Positions 8,558-18,065 are shown, numbered from the stretch's first letter. The stretch: 57,072 nt of DNA from Anaeroplasmataceae bacterium (GCA_029057785.1 JAIDZC010000029.1:1-57072); one strand, 5' to 3'. Translations and numbers: made by a program. Notes: generated by a model not told the origin, from the letters alone.

Positions 8558-9850
8558 ATGATAGAACGTTACAGTAGAGAAGCCATGCGTAAAATATGGA
8601 CTGATGAAAATAAATTTAATGCATTTTTGAAAGTAGAAATATTAGCTTGTCGTGCTTGGAGTGAAATTGGTCATATTCCAAATGCTGATGTAGATAAAAT
8701 AGAAGCAAATGCTAGCTTTGATTTAAATAGAATATATGAGATAGAAGCACAAACAAAGCATGATGTGGTAGCTTTTACAAGAGCCGTATCTGAGACCTTA
8801 GGAGAAGAAAAAAAATGGGTACATTATGGACTTACCTCTACAGATGTCGTAGATACTGCAAATGGATATTTATTGAAACAGGCAGACGATATTATCTATC
8901 AAGATATTATAAGTTTTATGGAAGTTTTAAAATCTCAGGCTTTACGCTTTAAAAACACGTCTTGTATTGGCAGAACCCATGGAATTCATGCAGACATTAC
9001 TTCTTTTGGTTTAAAGTTTGTTTTATGGCATGAAGAGATGAAACGTAATTTAGAAAGATTTCAAAATGCCAGATTAGAGGTAGAAGCAGGTAAGATGAGT
9101 GGAGCAGTAGGAAACTTTGCAAATATCCCACCTTTTATTCAAAATTATGTTTGTGAAAAATTAGGGATTCAGTCTGCAAATATTTCTACACAAGTACTTC
9201 AAAGAGATCGACATGCGTATTATGTTGCAACACTTGCCACAATCGCAAGCTCTTTAGAACAAATGGCTTTAGAGATTCGTCATCTTCAAAGAACAGAGGT
9301 TCATGAAGCTGAAGAGGCTTTTAGTAAAGGTCAAAAGGGTTCTTCAGCTATGCCACACAAAAGAAATCCAATATCTTCTGAAAATATATGTGGCTGTTCA
9401 AGAGTGATAAGAGGATACATGCATACGGCTTACGAAAATATTGCCTTATGGCATGAGCGTGATATTTCTCATTCCTCTGCAGAGCGTATCATCATACCAG
9501 ATGCAACAATGCTTTTAGATTATATGCTTACACGCTTTAAAGGCATTGTCGAAAACCTTGTAGTATATCCAGAGGTTATGCTAGAAAATATTTATAAAAC
9601 TAATGGTGTTATTTTTGCTCAAAGAGTAATGAATGCTTTAATTGAAAAAGGCTTGTCTAGAGAAGAAGCCTACGATTTAGTTCAGCCGATTGCAATGGAA
9701 GCATATAATGAAAAAAAGGATTACCAAACTCTTTTGGAATCTAATGAGAAAGTTATGAAGCATTTAACAGGAGCAGAATTAAAAGAATGCTTTACATTAG
9801 AATATTATTTTAATAATATTGAATATATTTATAATCGCTGTTTAAAATAA
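8558..9850 (+). CDS. purB: Adenylosuccinate lyase
   Basis: PurB cleaves fumarate from SAICAR and from adenylosuccinate in purine synthesis. The fumarase-superfamily signature [11 protein letters not shown] is at 261-271, with the flexible catalytic serine loop. TSTDVVDTA and [13 protein letters not shown] are further family blocks. At 430 residues it has the length of the Gram-positive form. It is co-transcribed with folD (GTAAACTATG junction, site AAAGGAG). A new promoter begins one base after its stop. Confidence 0.97.
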   Translation: MIERYSREAMRKIWTDENKFNAFLKVEILACRAWSEIGHIPNADVDKIEANASFDLNRIYEIEAQTKHDVVAFTRAVSETLGEEKKWVHYGLTSTDVVDTANGYLLKQADDIIYQDIISFMEVLKSQALRFKNTSCIGRTHGIHADITSFGLKFVLWHEEMKRNLERFQNARLEVEAGKMSGAVGNFANIPPFIQNYVCEKLGIQSANISTQVLQRDRHAYYVATLATIASSLEQMALEIRHLQRTEVHEAEEAFSKGQKGSSAMPHKRNPISSENICGCSRVIRGYMHTAYENIALWHERDISHSSAERIIIPDATMLLDYMLTRFKGIVENLVVYPEVMLENIYKTNGVIFAQRVMNALIEKGLSREEAYDLVQPIAMEAYNEKKDYQTLLESNEKVMKHLTGAELKECFTLEYYFNNIEYIYNRCLK

Positions 9851-9851
9851 G

Positions 9852-9880
9852 TTGACAAGAAATAATTTAACAATTATAAT
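9852..9880 (+). promoter_or_regulatory. Consensus promoter of the fluoride riboswitch
   Basis: TTGACA, exactly 17 bases, TATAAT. Transcription should start near 9887, at the first base of the aptamer. Confidence 0.9.
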
Positions 9881-9886
9881 ATTTTA

Positions 9887-9980
9887 CAGGGAATGATGTT
9901 CTCCCTTGTGTAATACACAAAACCGCTTTTTAAGCTGATGACGTCTATAAGTTTTTTCTTATGGACTCATCGGCTTTTTT
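9887..9980 (+). ncRNA. Fluoride riboswitch (crcB motif) with terminator
   Basis: The RNA begins with GGGAATGATGTTCTCCC, matching the conserved GG-GATGnnGTTC-CC stem-loop of the fluoride aptamer. It continues with AACCGCTTTTTAAGC and TGATGACGTCTA, matching the AACnGCT...AGCTgATGACnnCTA half. A small extra hairpin (TTGTGT-AAT-ACACAA, 9906-9920) is inserted between. The 3' aptamer half is also the 5' arm of a terminator of about 17 bp: GCTGATGA and GTCTATAAG pair with CTTATGGAC and TCATCGGC, followed by TTTTTT at 9975-9980. The two folds exclude each other. Fluoride binding should therefore allow readthrough into the downstream antiporter. Confidence 0.9.
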
Positions 9981-10004
9981 AATTTGTTTAAGGGGTTGAG
10001 AAAT

Positions 10005-11207
10005 ATGTTTTTTAGTTTATTTTTAATATTTAGTTTAGGAGTGATTGGAGGATACCTTTTTGAAAAGATTCGTTTGCCTCGTTTGGTTTGGTATTTAATC
10101 TTAGGTATTTTATTTGGCTCCTCCTTATTCAATATCATAGATTCAGAGTTACTTCAAATTTCATCCTATTTAAGGCAGATTGCATTAGTAATCATATTAA
10201 CACGATCCGGTTTATCTCTAGATATAAAAACTTTAAAACAAATTGGAAGACCAGCAATATTAATGTGTTTCGTTCCTGCATGTTTTGAAATCATAGGTGT
10301 TGTGATTTTTGCACCATTATTTTTAGGAATATCTTATGCTGAAGCATTACTACTAGGAAGTGTTTTAGCGGCAGTATCTCCTGCAGTTGTTATCCCAAGA
10401 ATGATTCAAATTAAAGAAAGAGTTTATGGAGATGAGCATCATATACCAGAATTAATTATGGCAGGAGCTTCATGTGATGATATTTTTGTTATCATTTTAT
10501 TTTATGGATTTAAGAATTTAGTAGCTAGTTCTAGCTTTGATGCTTTCCTTTTGCTTCAAATTCCATTAAGTATACTTCTAGGAATACTTTTAGGAATATT
10601 GGTTGGCATACTCCTATACTTTATTTTTAAGTATTTTAAATTACATACAATTGGAAAAACGATTTTGATGTTAGGTTGCTCATTTGGTATGCTTGCGATA
10701 GAACAATGTGTAAAAGAATATGTATCTATATCATCCCTCTTAGGTATCATTGTATTAGGAATAATTATCCTAATGAAAAATAAAGAAACGGCCAAAGAAA
10801 TTCAAAAGAACTACAATGCATTATGGAATGTTTTTGAAATCTTATTGTTTGTCCTTGTTGGTTGTGCCGTAGATATACATTATGCTTTTTCTAGAGATGG
10901 AGGAATTTTTCTTGGAAATATTGTACTATGCTTATGCTTTAGAAGTATAGGAGTATTAGTTTGTCTTATTGCCACAAAGTACACTTTAAAAGAAAAAATA
11001 TTCATCCTGCTATCTTATCTTCCTAAAGCAACAGTTCAAGCATCTATTGGAGGAATTGCGTTAAGTGAGGGATTGGCATGCGGGACGATTGTGATTACAG
11101 CAGCTGTAATTTCTATTTTAGTCACAGCACCATTAGGTGCTATTTTGATGGACTATACATATCCTAAGCTATTAGAAAAGAGTCTTTCTGAAAAGACGAC
11201 TAGTTAA
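10005..11207 (+). CDS. CPA2-type cation/proton antiporter under fluoride control
   Basis: This 400-residue integral membrane protein has about 11-12 hydrophobic helices and the layout of Na+/H+ or K+/H+ exchangers of the CPA2/Kef class: LARLVWYLILGILFG-like start, LTRSGLSLD, VLAAVSPAVVIPRM and the paired acidic residues in GASCDDIFV. I used the ATG at 10005, which AGGGGTTGAG precedes; a TTG-initiated extension at 9984 has no ribosome site. The gene lies 24 bases after the riboswitch terminator. Fluoride riboswitches are known to control CrcB, ClC-type fluoride exporters and sometimes Na+/H+ antiporters. A role in surviving fluoride or linked acid/ion stress is inferred. Confidence 0.88.
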   Translation: MFFSLFLIFSLGVIGGYLFEKIRLPRLVWYLILGILFGSSLFNIIDSELLQISSYLRQIALVIILTRSGLSLDIKTLKQIGRPAILMCFVPACFEIIGVVIFAPLFLGISYAEALLLGSVLAAVSPAVVIPRMIQIKERVYGDEHHIPELIMAGASCDDIFVIILFYGFKNLVASSSFDAFLLLQIPLSILLGILLGILVGILLYFIFKYFKLHTIGKTILMLGCSFGMLAIEQCVKEYVSISSLLGIIVLGIIILMKNKETAKEIQKNYNALWNVFEILLFVLVGCAVDIHYAFSRDGGIFLGNIVLCLCFRSIGVLVCLIATKYTLKEKIFILLSYLPKATVQASIGGIALSEGLACGTIVITAAVISILVTAPLGAILMDYTYPKLLEKSLSEKTTS

Positions 11208-11220
11208 ATAGAATAAAAAA

Positions 11221-11229
11221 TGTTATAAT
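11221..11229 (+). promoter_or_regulatory. Extended -10 promoter
   Basis: TGTTATAAT lies 37 bases before the fucose-isomerase-like gene. No clear -35. Confidence 0.6.
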
Positions 11230-11265
11230 ATAAGAACAAACAAAACGAAAAAGGAAGTAGAAATT

Positions 11266-12456
11266 ATGCTAAATATTAAACTAGCAACATTTAAATCTCG
11301 TCTTCAGCATTCTTTAGAATTTGACAATGAGATTAAAAGCTTTATTGAAAATATAGCAAAGGAAATAGAAGCCCCTCTTGAAATGTCAGAACTATCTGAT
11401 TATGATTGTGATTTGAAATTGATTTTTATACAAACAGGTGGTTCAGAAGGTTTATTTTTAGAAAATATTGATATTCTTCAAGAGCCTTATTATTTATTAA
11501 CGAATGGAGGAAATAATAGCTTAGCTGCCTCTTTAGAAATACTTACCTATTTGAATCAAAATGGAAAAAAGGGAGAAATCCTTCATGGTAATATTTCTTA
11601 TATTGGAAAAAGAATTAAAGAATTAGCTATTATGGAAAAAGCAGCTAAGCTTTTAAAAACCTCTAAGTTAGGTGTTATTGGTACTCCTTCAGATTGGTTA
11701 ATTTCTTCTATCCCAAGCTATCAAAAAATCAAAGAAACTTTAGGATTAGAGTTGTTAGATATCAATCTAAAGGATATAGAAGATAAAGCTAAGGCTCCTC
11801 ATTTTACATCAGTACATCCAGATAATTTTAATGAATATAACAAAAAGGATATGGTGGCCTCTATAGACATCTATGATGCTTTAAAGGAAGTTATTAAAGA
11901 GAATCATCTTTCAGGTGCTACTATTCGTTGTTTTGATTTATTAACCTCTTTAAAAGCTACAGGTTGTCTAGCTTTAGCTAAATTAAATGAGGATGGATTT
12001 ATTGGTACCTGTGAAGGAGATATTATGGCAATGATTAGTATGTTTATTGCAAAGCTATTGACAGGACAATCTAATTTCCAAGCCAATCCTTCCCGTATTG
12101 ATGTAGACCATAATAGTATTGTCTTTGCACATTGTACAATTCCATTTGATATGGTTCAAAGCTATAGTTTTAATACACACTTTGAAAGTGGTATTGGCGT
12201 AGCTATAAAGGGTGAGATGAAGACAGGAAACATTACCATTTTTAGAATGTCATCTGATCTAAAGCATTATTTTGTTTCTAAGGGAATTCTAATGAACAAT
12301 TTAAAAGAAGAAAATTTATGTCGTACACAAATTAATGTTCGTTTAAATAAAGATGTAAAGGAATTATTAAAACATCCTTGTGGAAATCATCATGTCATTC
12401 TTTATGGCGATTATGAGGAATTAATTGATCAATTTATGAAATCTATATTAAAATAA
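11266..12456 (+). CDS. L-fucose/L-arabinose isomerase-like protein
   Basis: This 396-residue protein resembles the FucI/AraA fold. A Rossmann-like middle part starts with GVIGTPSDWL, and the C-terminal part has CEGDIMAMISMFIAK and the IVFAHCTIP block, which correspond to metal and substrate regions of sugar isomerases. It is shorter than true FucI (about 590), so it belongs with the shorter FucI-related proteins of uncertain substrate. No sugar genes are next to it, and both flanks are unrelated. The ribosome site AAAGGAAG precedes the ATG. The substrate is not assigned. Confidence 0.72.
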   Translation: MLNIKLATFKSRLQHSLEFDNEIKSFIENIAKEIEAPLEMSELSDYDCDLKLIFIQTGGSEGLFLENIDILQEPYYLLTNGGNNSLAASLEILTYLNQNGKKGEILHGNISYIGKRIKELAIMEKAAKLLKTSKLGVIGTPSDWLISSIPSYQKIKETLGLELLDINLKDIEDKAKAPHFTSVHPDNFNEYNKKDMVASIDIYDALKEVIKENHLSGATIRCFDLLTSLKATGCLALAKLNEDGFIGTCEGDIMAMISMFIAKLLTGQSNFQANPSRIDVDHNSIVFAHCTIPFDMVQSYSFNTHFESGIGVAIKGEMKTGNITIFRMSSDLKHYFVSKGILMNNLKEENLCRTQINVRLNKDVKELLKHPCGNHHVILYGDYEELIDQFMKSILK

Positions 12457-12464
12457 AAAAAGGC

Positions 12465-12493
12465 TTGTAAAAGTCTTAATAATAGCTTATAAT
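12465..12493 (+). promoter_or_regulatory. Promoter of antitoxin-like RNA, copy 1
   Basis: TTGTAA, 17 bases, TATAAT. The same hexamers and spacing occur in copy 2 (18066-18094) although the spacer sequence differs. Confidence 0.8.
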
Positions 12494-12499
12494 CTAGAT

Positions 12500-12603
12500 G
12501 AAGATAGAAACCTTACAAAGTGGGGCTTCCATCTCTCTTATATGGTTATATAAAGAAATAGAAGCCTTTAACTCGGTAAAGTTGTGAAGGCTCTTTTTCT
12601 TTA
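12500..12603 (+). ncRNA. Candidate type I antitoxin RNA, copy 1
   Basis: An RNA of about 100 bases is predicted from the promoter to an intrinsic terminator (AGCCTT at 12563-12568 with AAGGCT at 12587-12592, inner AACT/AGTT, then CTTTTTCTTT). Bases 12500-12540 are identical to 18101-18141 in copy 2. On the other strand the terminator stem is also followed by a T-rich tract (ctatttcttt), so it can stop the convergent peptide mRNA and the two RNAs would overlap at their 3' ends. Convergent, 3'-overlapping transcripts are the layout of TxpA/RatA, BsrG/SR4 and par-type loci. The pairing is predicted, not shown. Confidence 0.72.
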
Positions 12604-12763
12604 TATGGTAACATTTTTATAATTATCCACTTATGCCCTATAGATTTTATTTATCTTTTGAGTTTAAGATGGCATAGATTATCATAAGAATGATGATCAC
12701 AAATAGAATTGCTTCCATATAGAAGACCCCTTTCTTAAGAATTTAAGAGAGAGGAAGTCCCAC
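12520..12763. repeat. Inverted repeat of the toxin-antitoxin-like module, copy 1
   Basis: The arm at 12520-12540 (GTGGGGCTTCC then ATCTCTCTTA) recurs inverted at 12744-12763, with one substitution and one missing base. Each arm lies near the 5' end of one of the two facing transcripts, so both RNAs begin with nearly the same sequence. Confidence 0.85.
12647..12718 (-). CDS. Hydrophobic 23-residue peptide, candidate type I toxin, copy 1
   Basis: The peptide begins MEAILFVIIILMIIYAI and ends with the charged tail NSKDK: one membrane helix and a basic/acidic end, typical of type I toxins. The ribosome site AAAGGGG lies 9 bases before the ATG. Immediately upstream the mRNA has a hairpin TCTTAA-ATTC-TTAAGA abutting the ribosome site. 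The codons differ from copy 2 at 13 of 23 positions, of which 8 are synonymous and 5 are conservative changes (A/T, F/I, I/V, I/L, L/I). That pattern indicates selection on the peptide. I know of no exact family match. Confidence 0.78.
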   Translation of the reverse strand: MEAILFVIIILMIIYAILNSKDK

Positions 12764-12769
12764 AATTTC

Positions 12770-12797
12770 ATTATACATACTATAGTCAAGTTATCAA
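12770..12797 (-). promoter_or_regulatory. Promoter of the small toxin-like gene, copy 1
   Basis: On the minus strand: TTGATA, 16 bases, TATAAT. The leader of the mRNA would be about 45 bases. Confidence 0.75.
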
Positions 12798-12837
12798 TAC
12801 TAATTTGATGTTCTTTAGTGAAATTCGATTTGGATTG

Positions 12838-12846
12838 TGATATAAT
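12838..12846 (+). promoter_or_regulatory. Extended -10 promoter of asnA
   Basis: TGATATAAT ends 20 bases before the asnA ATG. No -35 matches well. Confidence 0.65.
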
Positions 12847-12866
12847 ACAATAATTGAGGATGAGAT

Positions 12867-13874
12867 ATGAAAAGATTATTTTTGATAGACAATTATAAGA
12901 CTAAATTAGATTTATTAAAAACAGAAGAAGCTATTAAATTTGTTAAAGATACCTTTGAAAAAGAATTAGCTAAAAGCTTATCTTTAATTCGAGTATCTGC
13001 ACCGCTTTTTGTCTTGCCTTCATCTGGGTTAAATGATGAATTAAATGGAACAGAAAGAAGAATTAAATTTCAATTAAGGAATATAGAAGAGTCAGCTGAA
13101 ATCGTTCAAAGCTTGGCGAAGTGGAAAAGAAATGCATTAGCTAAGTATCAATTTCCATTAGGTACAGGTCTATATACTGATATGAACGCGATAAGAAGAG
13201 ATGAGGAACTGGATAGTCTTCATTCTGCTTATGTGGATCAGTGGGATTGGGAAAAAATAATTTTAAAAGAGGATAGAACTACAGAATTTCTAAAAAATAC
13301 TGTTCGAAAAATCTATTCTGTATTAAAGGAAACTGAGCAAAAGGTTTTTAAAGCATATCCAGAATTAAGACCAGTTTTACCAGAAGATATTTATTTTATT
13401 ACACCAACTGAGTTAGAAGAGTTATACCCTAATTTATCTCCTATGGATAGAGAAAAAATGATTTGTAGAGAGAAAAAAGCTGTATTTCTAATTGGTATTG
13501 GTGGACCATTAAAAAATGGACTACCTCATGATGGTCGTGCTGCCGATTATGATGATTGGTCATTAAATGGAGATTTATTAGTATATTATGAAGAACTTGA
13601 TATTGCCTTAGAGTTATCCTCTATGGGCATTCGTGTTGATGAAAATTCATTAAGAAAACAACTAGAGATTAAGAAAGAAGAATACAAACTCAATAATCCT
13701 TATAGTTTAGACATATTAGAGAAAAGATTGCCTTATACTATAGGTGGAGGAATAGGACAATCCAGATTGTGTATGTTCTTTTTAAAGAAGGTACATATTG
13801 GAGAAGTCCAAGCATCCCTTTGGCCTAAAGAGGATATTGAGATTTTAACAAAGAAAAATATTCATTTATTATAA
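12867..13874 (+). CDS. asnA: Aspartate--ammonia ligase
   Basis: AsnA makes asparagine from aspartate, ammonia and ATP. It is related to class II aspartyl-tRNA synthetases. Family blocks are LIRVSAPLFVLPSSGLNDELNG near the N-terminus, LGTGLYTDMNAIRRDE, SAYVDQWDWEK, GRAADYDDWSLNGDLL and the C-terminal IGGGIGQSRLCMF. The length (335) is normal. The start follows TGAGGATGAG. It sits 15 bases before tsaD; otherwise there is no obvious functional neighbour. Confidence 0.97.
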   Translation: MKRLFLIDNYKTKLDLLKTEEAIKFVKDTFEKELAKSLSLIRVSAPLFVLPSSGLNDELNGTERRIKFQLRNIEESAEIVQSLAKWKRNALAKYQFPLGTGLYTDMNAIRRDEELDSLHSAYVDQWDWEKIILKEDRTTEFLKNTVRKIYSVLKETEQKVFKAYPELRPVLPEDIYFITPTELEELYPNLSPMDREKMICREKKAVFLIGIGGPLKNGLPHDGRAADYDDWSLNGDLLVYYEELDIALELSSMGIRVDENSLRKQLEIKKEEYKLNNPYSLDILEKRLPYTIGGGIGQSRLCMFFLKKVHIGEVQASLWPKEDIEILTKKNIHLL

Positions 13875-13889
13875 AAGAAGGTGATGCAG

Positions 13890-14900
13890 TTGTTAGTACT
13901 AGGTGTAGAAAGTAGTTGTGATGAAACCTCTGTTTCTATTGTAAGAGATGGAAAAGAAGTGTTATCTAACGCAATTAACTCACAAATTGATATTCATAAG
14001 AAATTTGGTGGAGTAGTTCCTGAGGTGGCATCTCGTAATCATGTGTATCAGGTTTCCATGATTTTTGAAGAGGCTTTAGAACAAGCAGGAGTAAAGCCTG
14101 AAGAAATTGATTTAGTTGCTGTAACGATGGGACCAGGATTAATAGGATCTTTGTTGGTAGGCGTGAATGCTGCCAAGACATTTGCTTTACTATATAAAAA
14201 GCCTATTATAGGAGTTCATCATTTAGCGGGGCATATCTATGCTAATGCTATTGAACATGATATGAAGTTTCCAGCAGTAGCGTTACTTGTTTCAGGCGGC
14301 AATACGGAACTGATTTATATGAAGGATCATTTCAGTTTTGAGATTGTTGGAGAAACTCTAGATGATGCAGTAGGAGAGGCTTATGACAAGGTAGCAAGAG
14401 TGATTGGACTTCCTTATCCAGGAGGACCTGCCGTAGATAAGCTTGCTCATGAGGGAGAAGATACCTATCATCTTCCTAGAGTTTATTTAGAGGATGGTTC
14501 CTACAATTTCTCTTTCTCAGGATTAAAAAGTGCTGTGATCAATCTTGCACATAATGCCAGTCAAAGAGGAGAAAGCATTAATCCTAAGAACCTTTGTGCT
14601 TCCTTTCAGGCTTCTGTCAGTGAAGTTTTAGTGAATAAGACCTTCCGTTTGGCTAAGGAAAAAAATGTGAAGCAAATTATTGTTGCTGGTGGTGTATCAG
14701 CAAATAAAGGATTAAAGGAAAGATTTACAAAAGAAAATCCAGGATTTGAAATTTGTATACCATCAATAAAATATTGTACAGATAATGCTGCAATGATTGC
14801 AGTTGCAGGATATTATCAATATCAAAAATTTAAAAAAGTGGATGGTTTGAGCTTAAATGCTTATGCATCTCTAGATTTGGAGGAACTATATGAAATTTAA
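13890..14900 (+). CDS. tsaD: tRNA N6-threonylcarbamoyladenosine synthase subunit TsaD
   Basis: TsaD transfers the threonylcarbamoyl group to A37 of ANN-decoding tRNAs together with TsaB and TsaE. The ASKHA fold begins with [12 protein letters not shown]; the metal ligands are H111 and H115 in HHLAGH, and [20 protein letters not shown] follows. I chose TTG at 13890: AAGAAGGTGAT then stands 4 bases before the start, as at other genes here. The in-frame GTG (13881) and ATG (13884) lie inside that ribosome site. The gene overlaps the M3 peptidase gene by 11 bases. Confidence 0.95.
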   Translation: MLVLGVESSCDETSVSIVRDGKEVLSNAINSQIDIHKKFGGVVPEVASRNHVYQVSMIFEEALEQAGVKPEEIDLVAVTMGPGLIGSLLVGVNAAKTFALLYKKPIIGVHHLAGHIYANAIEHDMKFPAVALLVSGGNTELIYMKDHFSFEIVGETLDDAVGEAYDKVARVIGLPYPGGPAVDKLAHEGEDTYHLPRVYLEDGSYNFSFSGLKSAVINLAHNASQRGESINPKNLCASFQASVSEVLVNKTFRLAKEKNVKQIIVAGGVSANKGLKERFTKENPGFEICIPSIKYCTDNAAMIAVAGYYQYQKFKKVDGLSLNAYASLDLEELYEI

Positions 14901-16578
14901 TGAATTTAAATATGAAAGACCTGATTTAGAAAAAATCACAAAAGATTTAAAAGATTTGACCTCAAGCTTAAAGGAGGCAAAAACTTTTAAAGAAGCAAAA
15001 CCAATTATCGATAAGGTAAATGAGATTGGGAGCCATTACTCTACAATGGCAACTCTTTGTTCAATACGAAATAGTATTGATACAACGGATTCTTTTTACG
15101 AAGAAGAAACAGCCTTTTTTGATGAAAATGGTCCTAAATATTCAAGTGCTATCAATGAATACTTTAAGGTATTAGTAGCTTTGCCTTATCGTGAAGATTT
15201 AGAAAAAGCTTATACAAAACAATTCTTTACACTAACTGTAATCCAGTTAAAGAGTTTTGATCCAGCTATTATGGAGGAACTCACAGAGGAAGCTAAACTT
15301 TGTACAGAGTATTCTAAATTAATGGCTTCTGCAAAAATTGAATTTGATGGAAAGATTAATAACCTAAGTCAAATGACAGTGTATGCGAATCATCCTGATA
15401 GAGAGGTAAGAAAGGCTGCAGAGCTCAAGAAGGTTGAGTTTATGGAATCTATTGAGGAGAAGCTAGATACCATCTATGATAAGCTTGTAAAGGTTCGTAC
15501 CCAAATGGCTAAGAAAATGGGTTATGAGAATTACGTTGATTTTGGATACTATCGTTTAGGTAGAAGTGATTATAATAGTAAGGATGTTGCAGGGTATCGT
15601 AAACAGGTTTTAGAATCTGTAGTTCCTGTTGCAAAAAAGATTATAGAGAATCAGGCAAAGCGTATTGGAATCAAAGATTTCAAATCCTATGATATTCCAA
15701 TCTTTTATCCGGATGGAAATCCAGACCATAGAAAAAATAAAGATGAGCTTGTTTCAAGTGCCAAAGCCTTCTATTCTAATTTATCTAAAGAAACTGAAGC
15801 ATTCTTTAACTTCATGATAGAACATGATTTGATGGATTTAGAAACCAAACCTGGTAAAGCGGGTGGTGGCTACTGTACGATGATTGATGAGTATAAGGCT
15901 CCATTTATCTTTTCAAATTTTAATGGAACAATGGGGGATGTAGACGTATTAACCCATGAAGCTGGTCATGCCTTTGAGGTGTATACAGCATCTAAGCTAT
16001 TACCCGTTTCAGATATTTACTGGCCAACATTAGAGGCTTGTGAAATTCATTCTATGAGTATGGAATTCTTTGCATATCCTTATATGGATTTATTCTTTGA
16101 ATATGATGCCAAGAAGTATCGCTATAAGCATTTAAGTGAAGCAATTACCTTCATTCCTTATGGTGTATGTGTTGATGAATTCCAGCATTATGTATATGAA
16201 AATCCAAATGCTACACCAAAAATGCGTAAAGATAAGTGGCATGAATTAGAGCAAAAATATACTCCTTGGAAAAACTATGATGGTATTTCTTATTACGAAA
16301 GAGGAAATTACTGGCATCGTCAAGGCCATATTTATTCCAGCGCCTTTTATTATATTGACTATACACTCGCTCAGGTATGTGCATTCCAGTTTTTATTAAA
16401 GGATAGAGAAAATCATGATGAAGCATGGAAAACATATTATGATTTATGTAAGCTTGGTGGATCTAAATCCTTTGTTGCATTATTAGATAGTGTAGGCTTG
16501 GAAAATCCTTTTGAACAAGGTTCATTAAACAAAATCATGCCTAAATTAGAAAAAATATTAAAAGAATTAGAGGTATAA
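14890..16578 (+). CDS. M3 family oligoendopeptidase
   Basis: This 562-residue zinc peptidase has H356-E-A-G-H360 in [14 protein letters not shown], the M3 HExxH signature, with the downstream ligand region [14 protein letters not shown]. Cytoplasmic enzymes of the PepF type degrade short peptides. No signal peptide is seen. GGAGG at 14879-14883 fixes the start. It overlaps tsaD by 11 bases and lies 2 bases before uppP, so these three genes and the acetyltransferase appear co-transcribed. Confidence 0.93.
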   Translation: MKFNEFKYERPDLEKITKDLKDLTSSLKEAKTFKEAKPIIDKVNEIGSHYSTMATLCSIRNSIDTTDSFYEEETAFFDENGPKYSSAINEYFKVLVALPYREDLEKAYTKQFFTLTVIQLKSFDPAIMEELTEEAKLCTEYSKLMASAKIEFDGKINNLSQMTVYANHPDREVRKAAELKKVEFMESIEEKLDTIYDKLVKVRTQMAKKMGYENYVDFGYYRLGRSDYNSKDVAGYRKQVLESVVPVAKKIIENQAKRIGIKDFKSYDIPIFYPDGNPDHRKNKDELVSSAKAFYSNLSKETEAFFNFMIEHDLMDLETKPGKAGGGYCTMIDEYKAPFIFSNFNGTMGDVDVLTHEAGHAFEVYTASKLLPVSDIYWPTLEACEIHSMSMEFFAYPYMDLFFEYDAKKYRYKHLSEAITFIPYGVCVDEFQHYVYENPNATPKMRKDKWHELEQKYTPWKNYDGISYYERGNYWHRQGHIYSSAFYYIDYTLAQVCAFQFLLKDRENHDEAWKTYYDLCKLGGSKSFVALLDSVGLENPFEQGSLNKIMPKLEKILKELEV

Positions 16579-16580
16579 AT

Positions 16581-17462
16581 GTGAATCAACTACTCAATAT
16601 CTTTAAAATAGTTTTATTTGGTATTGTGGAAGGCATTACAGAATGGCTTCCAATTAGTAGTACAGGTCATATGATTATTTTAGAAGAAGTCCTAGATGTG
16701 CAAAAAATCTTTGTAGGTGGTAAAGCATTCTGGGATTTTTTCTTAGTTGCAATCCAGTTAGGAGCTATCCTAGCGGTTATCGTATGCTTTTTTAACAAAT
16801 TAAATCCTCTATGGGGAAAGTCCTTAGAGGATAGTTCAAGACCTAAATCTAAAGAAGAAAAGAGAAAAATATGGATTTTATGGGCAAAGGTTTTAATTGC
16901 CTGTCTTCCTGCAGCTATTATTGGTTTGCTTTTAGATGACTGGTTAGATGAAATGTTTTATAATTCAATTACAGTTTCTATTACTCTAATTCTCTATGGA
17001 ATATTATTTATTGTAATGGAATTATGGAATAGGAAGCGGAACTTTCAAACTCTAGATGTGCAAGAATTATCCTTTAAAACAGCATTTCTTATTGGTTGTA
17101 TTCAATTACTTGCCTTAATTCCTGGTACCTCTAGAAGTGGAGTTACCATATTAGGAGCTATGCTACTTTTATGTAGTAGAGATGTTGCCTGTGAATTTTC
17201 ATTTTTCCTATCCATACCAGTAATGTTTGGTGCCTCCTTACTGAAAGGAATAAAGTATATTTTATCTGCTGGGACGATTGCTTCTAGTGATATATTTCTA
17301 TTATTGATTGGCTCAGTAGTGGCGTTTGTGGTTTCTATGATTATTATTAAATTCCTAATGAGTTTTATAAAGAAGCATGATTTTAAAGCCTTTGGAGTGT
17401 ATCGTATTATTTTAGGTATTTTATTATTGATCTTATTTTTAACTAAAGTGATGTCATTCTAA
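16581..17462 (+). CDS. uppP: Undecaprenyl-diphosphate phosphatase
   Basis: UppP (BacA) recycles undecaprenyl diphosphate for cell wall synthesis and gives bacitracin tolerance. The two signature loops are present: EGITEWLPISSTGH near residue 13-26 and PGTSRSG at 181-187. Eight hydrophobic helices are predicted. The start is GTG; the ATG that begins two bases earlier is out of frame and hits TGA at once. AGAGGT supplies the ribosome site. Length 293 is slightly longer than the family average because of a charged cytoplasmic loop (about 75-95). Confidence 0.95.
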   Translation: MNQLLNIFKIVLFGIVEGITEWLPISSTGHMIILEEVLDVQKIFVGGKAFWDFFLVAIQLGAILAVIVCFFNKLNPLWGKSLEDSSRPKSKEEKRKIWILWAKVLIACLPAAIIGLLLDDWLDEMFYNSITVSITLILYGILFIVMELWNRKRNFQTLDVQELSFKTAFLIGCIQLLALIPGTSRSGVTILGAMLLLCSRDVACEFSFFLSIPVMFGASLLKGIKYILSAGTIASSDIFLLLIGSVVAFVVSMIIIKFLMSFIKKHDFKAFGVYRIILGILLLILFLTKVMSF

Positions 17463-18019
17463 TGATGGAAATCAGAAAATATCAAGCAAAAGATTATCAA
17501 GCAGTCAGGAAAATTTGTATGGAAACTGCAAAGAAAGGATTTCAGAATAAAGAAGTAGTCTGCTGGATGTTTTTAGATTATTATTTGGAATCAGAAGGCG
17601 AGCATACCTATGTGCTTGTAGATAATGATGTAGTTGTTGGTTATATTGTTGCATCTACAAATGCTAAACTATATGAGAAACAAATGAAAGAAAAATGGCT
17701 TCCAAAAATAAGAAAGCATTCTATATTATTAGGTATATTCTCTAAAATATGTTTACTAGTCTCTAAACCTTTAGATAAAAAATATAGTGGAGGGTTCCAT
17801 ATGAATATAACTCCGAAATATCAAAAATTAGGTTTAGGGAAAAGATTATTAGATGTGATGGCAAAGCACTTATCACTTTATGGAAATTCTTATTTATATT
17901 TGATAACAGAAAATAAAAGAACAAGAGGGTATGGATTTTATAAGCATTATGGCTTTAAAGAAGTGAAGAAGTATTTCACAGGCTCTTTAGCTTTAACGTA
18001 TAATATTAAAAGAAATTGA
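17462..18019 (+). CDS. GNAT family N-acetyltransferase
   Basis: This 185-residue protein has the GNAT fold: acceptor-side strands in YVLVDNDVVVGYIV and the acetyl-CoA loop YQKLGLGKRLLDVM (Q/R-x-x-G-x-G/A type). GYGFYKHYGFKEVKKY closes the fold. The start overlaps the uppP stop by one base (TAATG), so it depends on coupled translation. The substrate cannot be told. Confidence 0.85.
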   Translation: MMEIRKYQAKDYQAVRKICMETAKKGFQNKEVVCWMFLDYYLESEGEHTYVLVDNDVVVGYIVASTNAKLYEKQMKEKWLPKIRKHSILLGIFSKICLLVSKPLDKKYSGGFHMNITPKYQKLGLGKRLLDVMAKHLSLYGNSYLYLITENKRTRGYGFYKHYGFKEVKKYFTGSLALTYNIKRN

Positions 18020-18065
18020 AATATTATATGTCATAATGCTTACTCTGGAAAAAATAAAAAAGGAC

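Noticed and set aside
9984-10004. TTG-initiated N-terminal extension of the antiporter.
   Set aside because: It has no ribosome site, and AGGGGTTGAG is well placed for the ATG at 10005.
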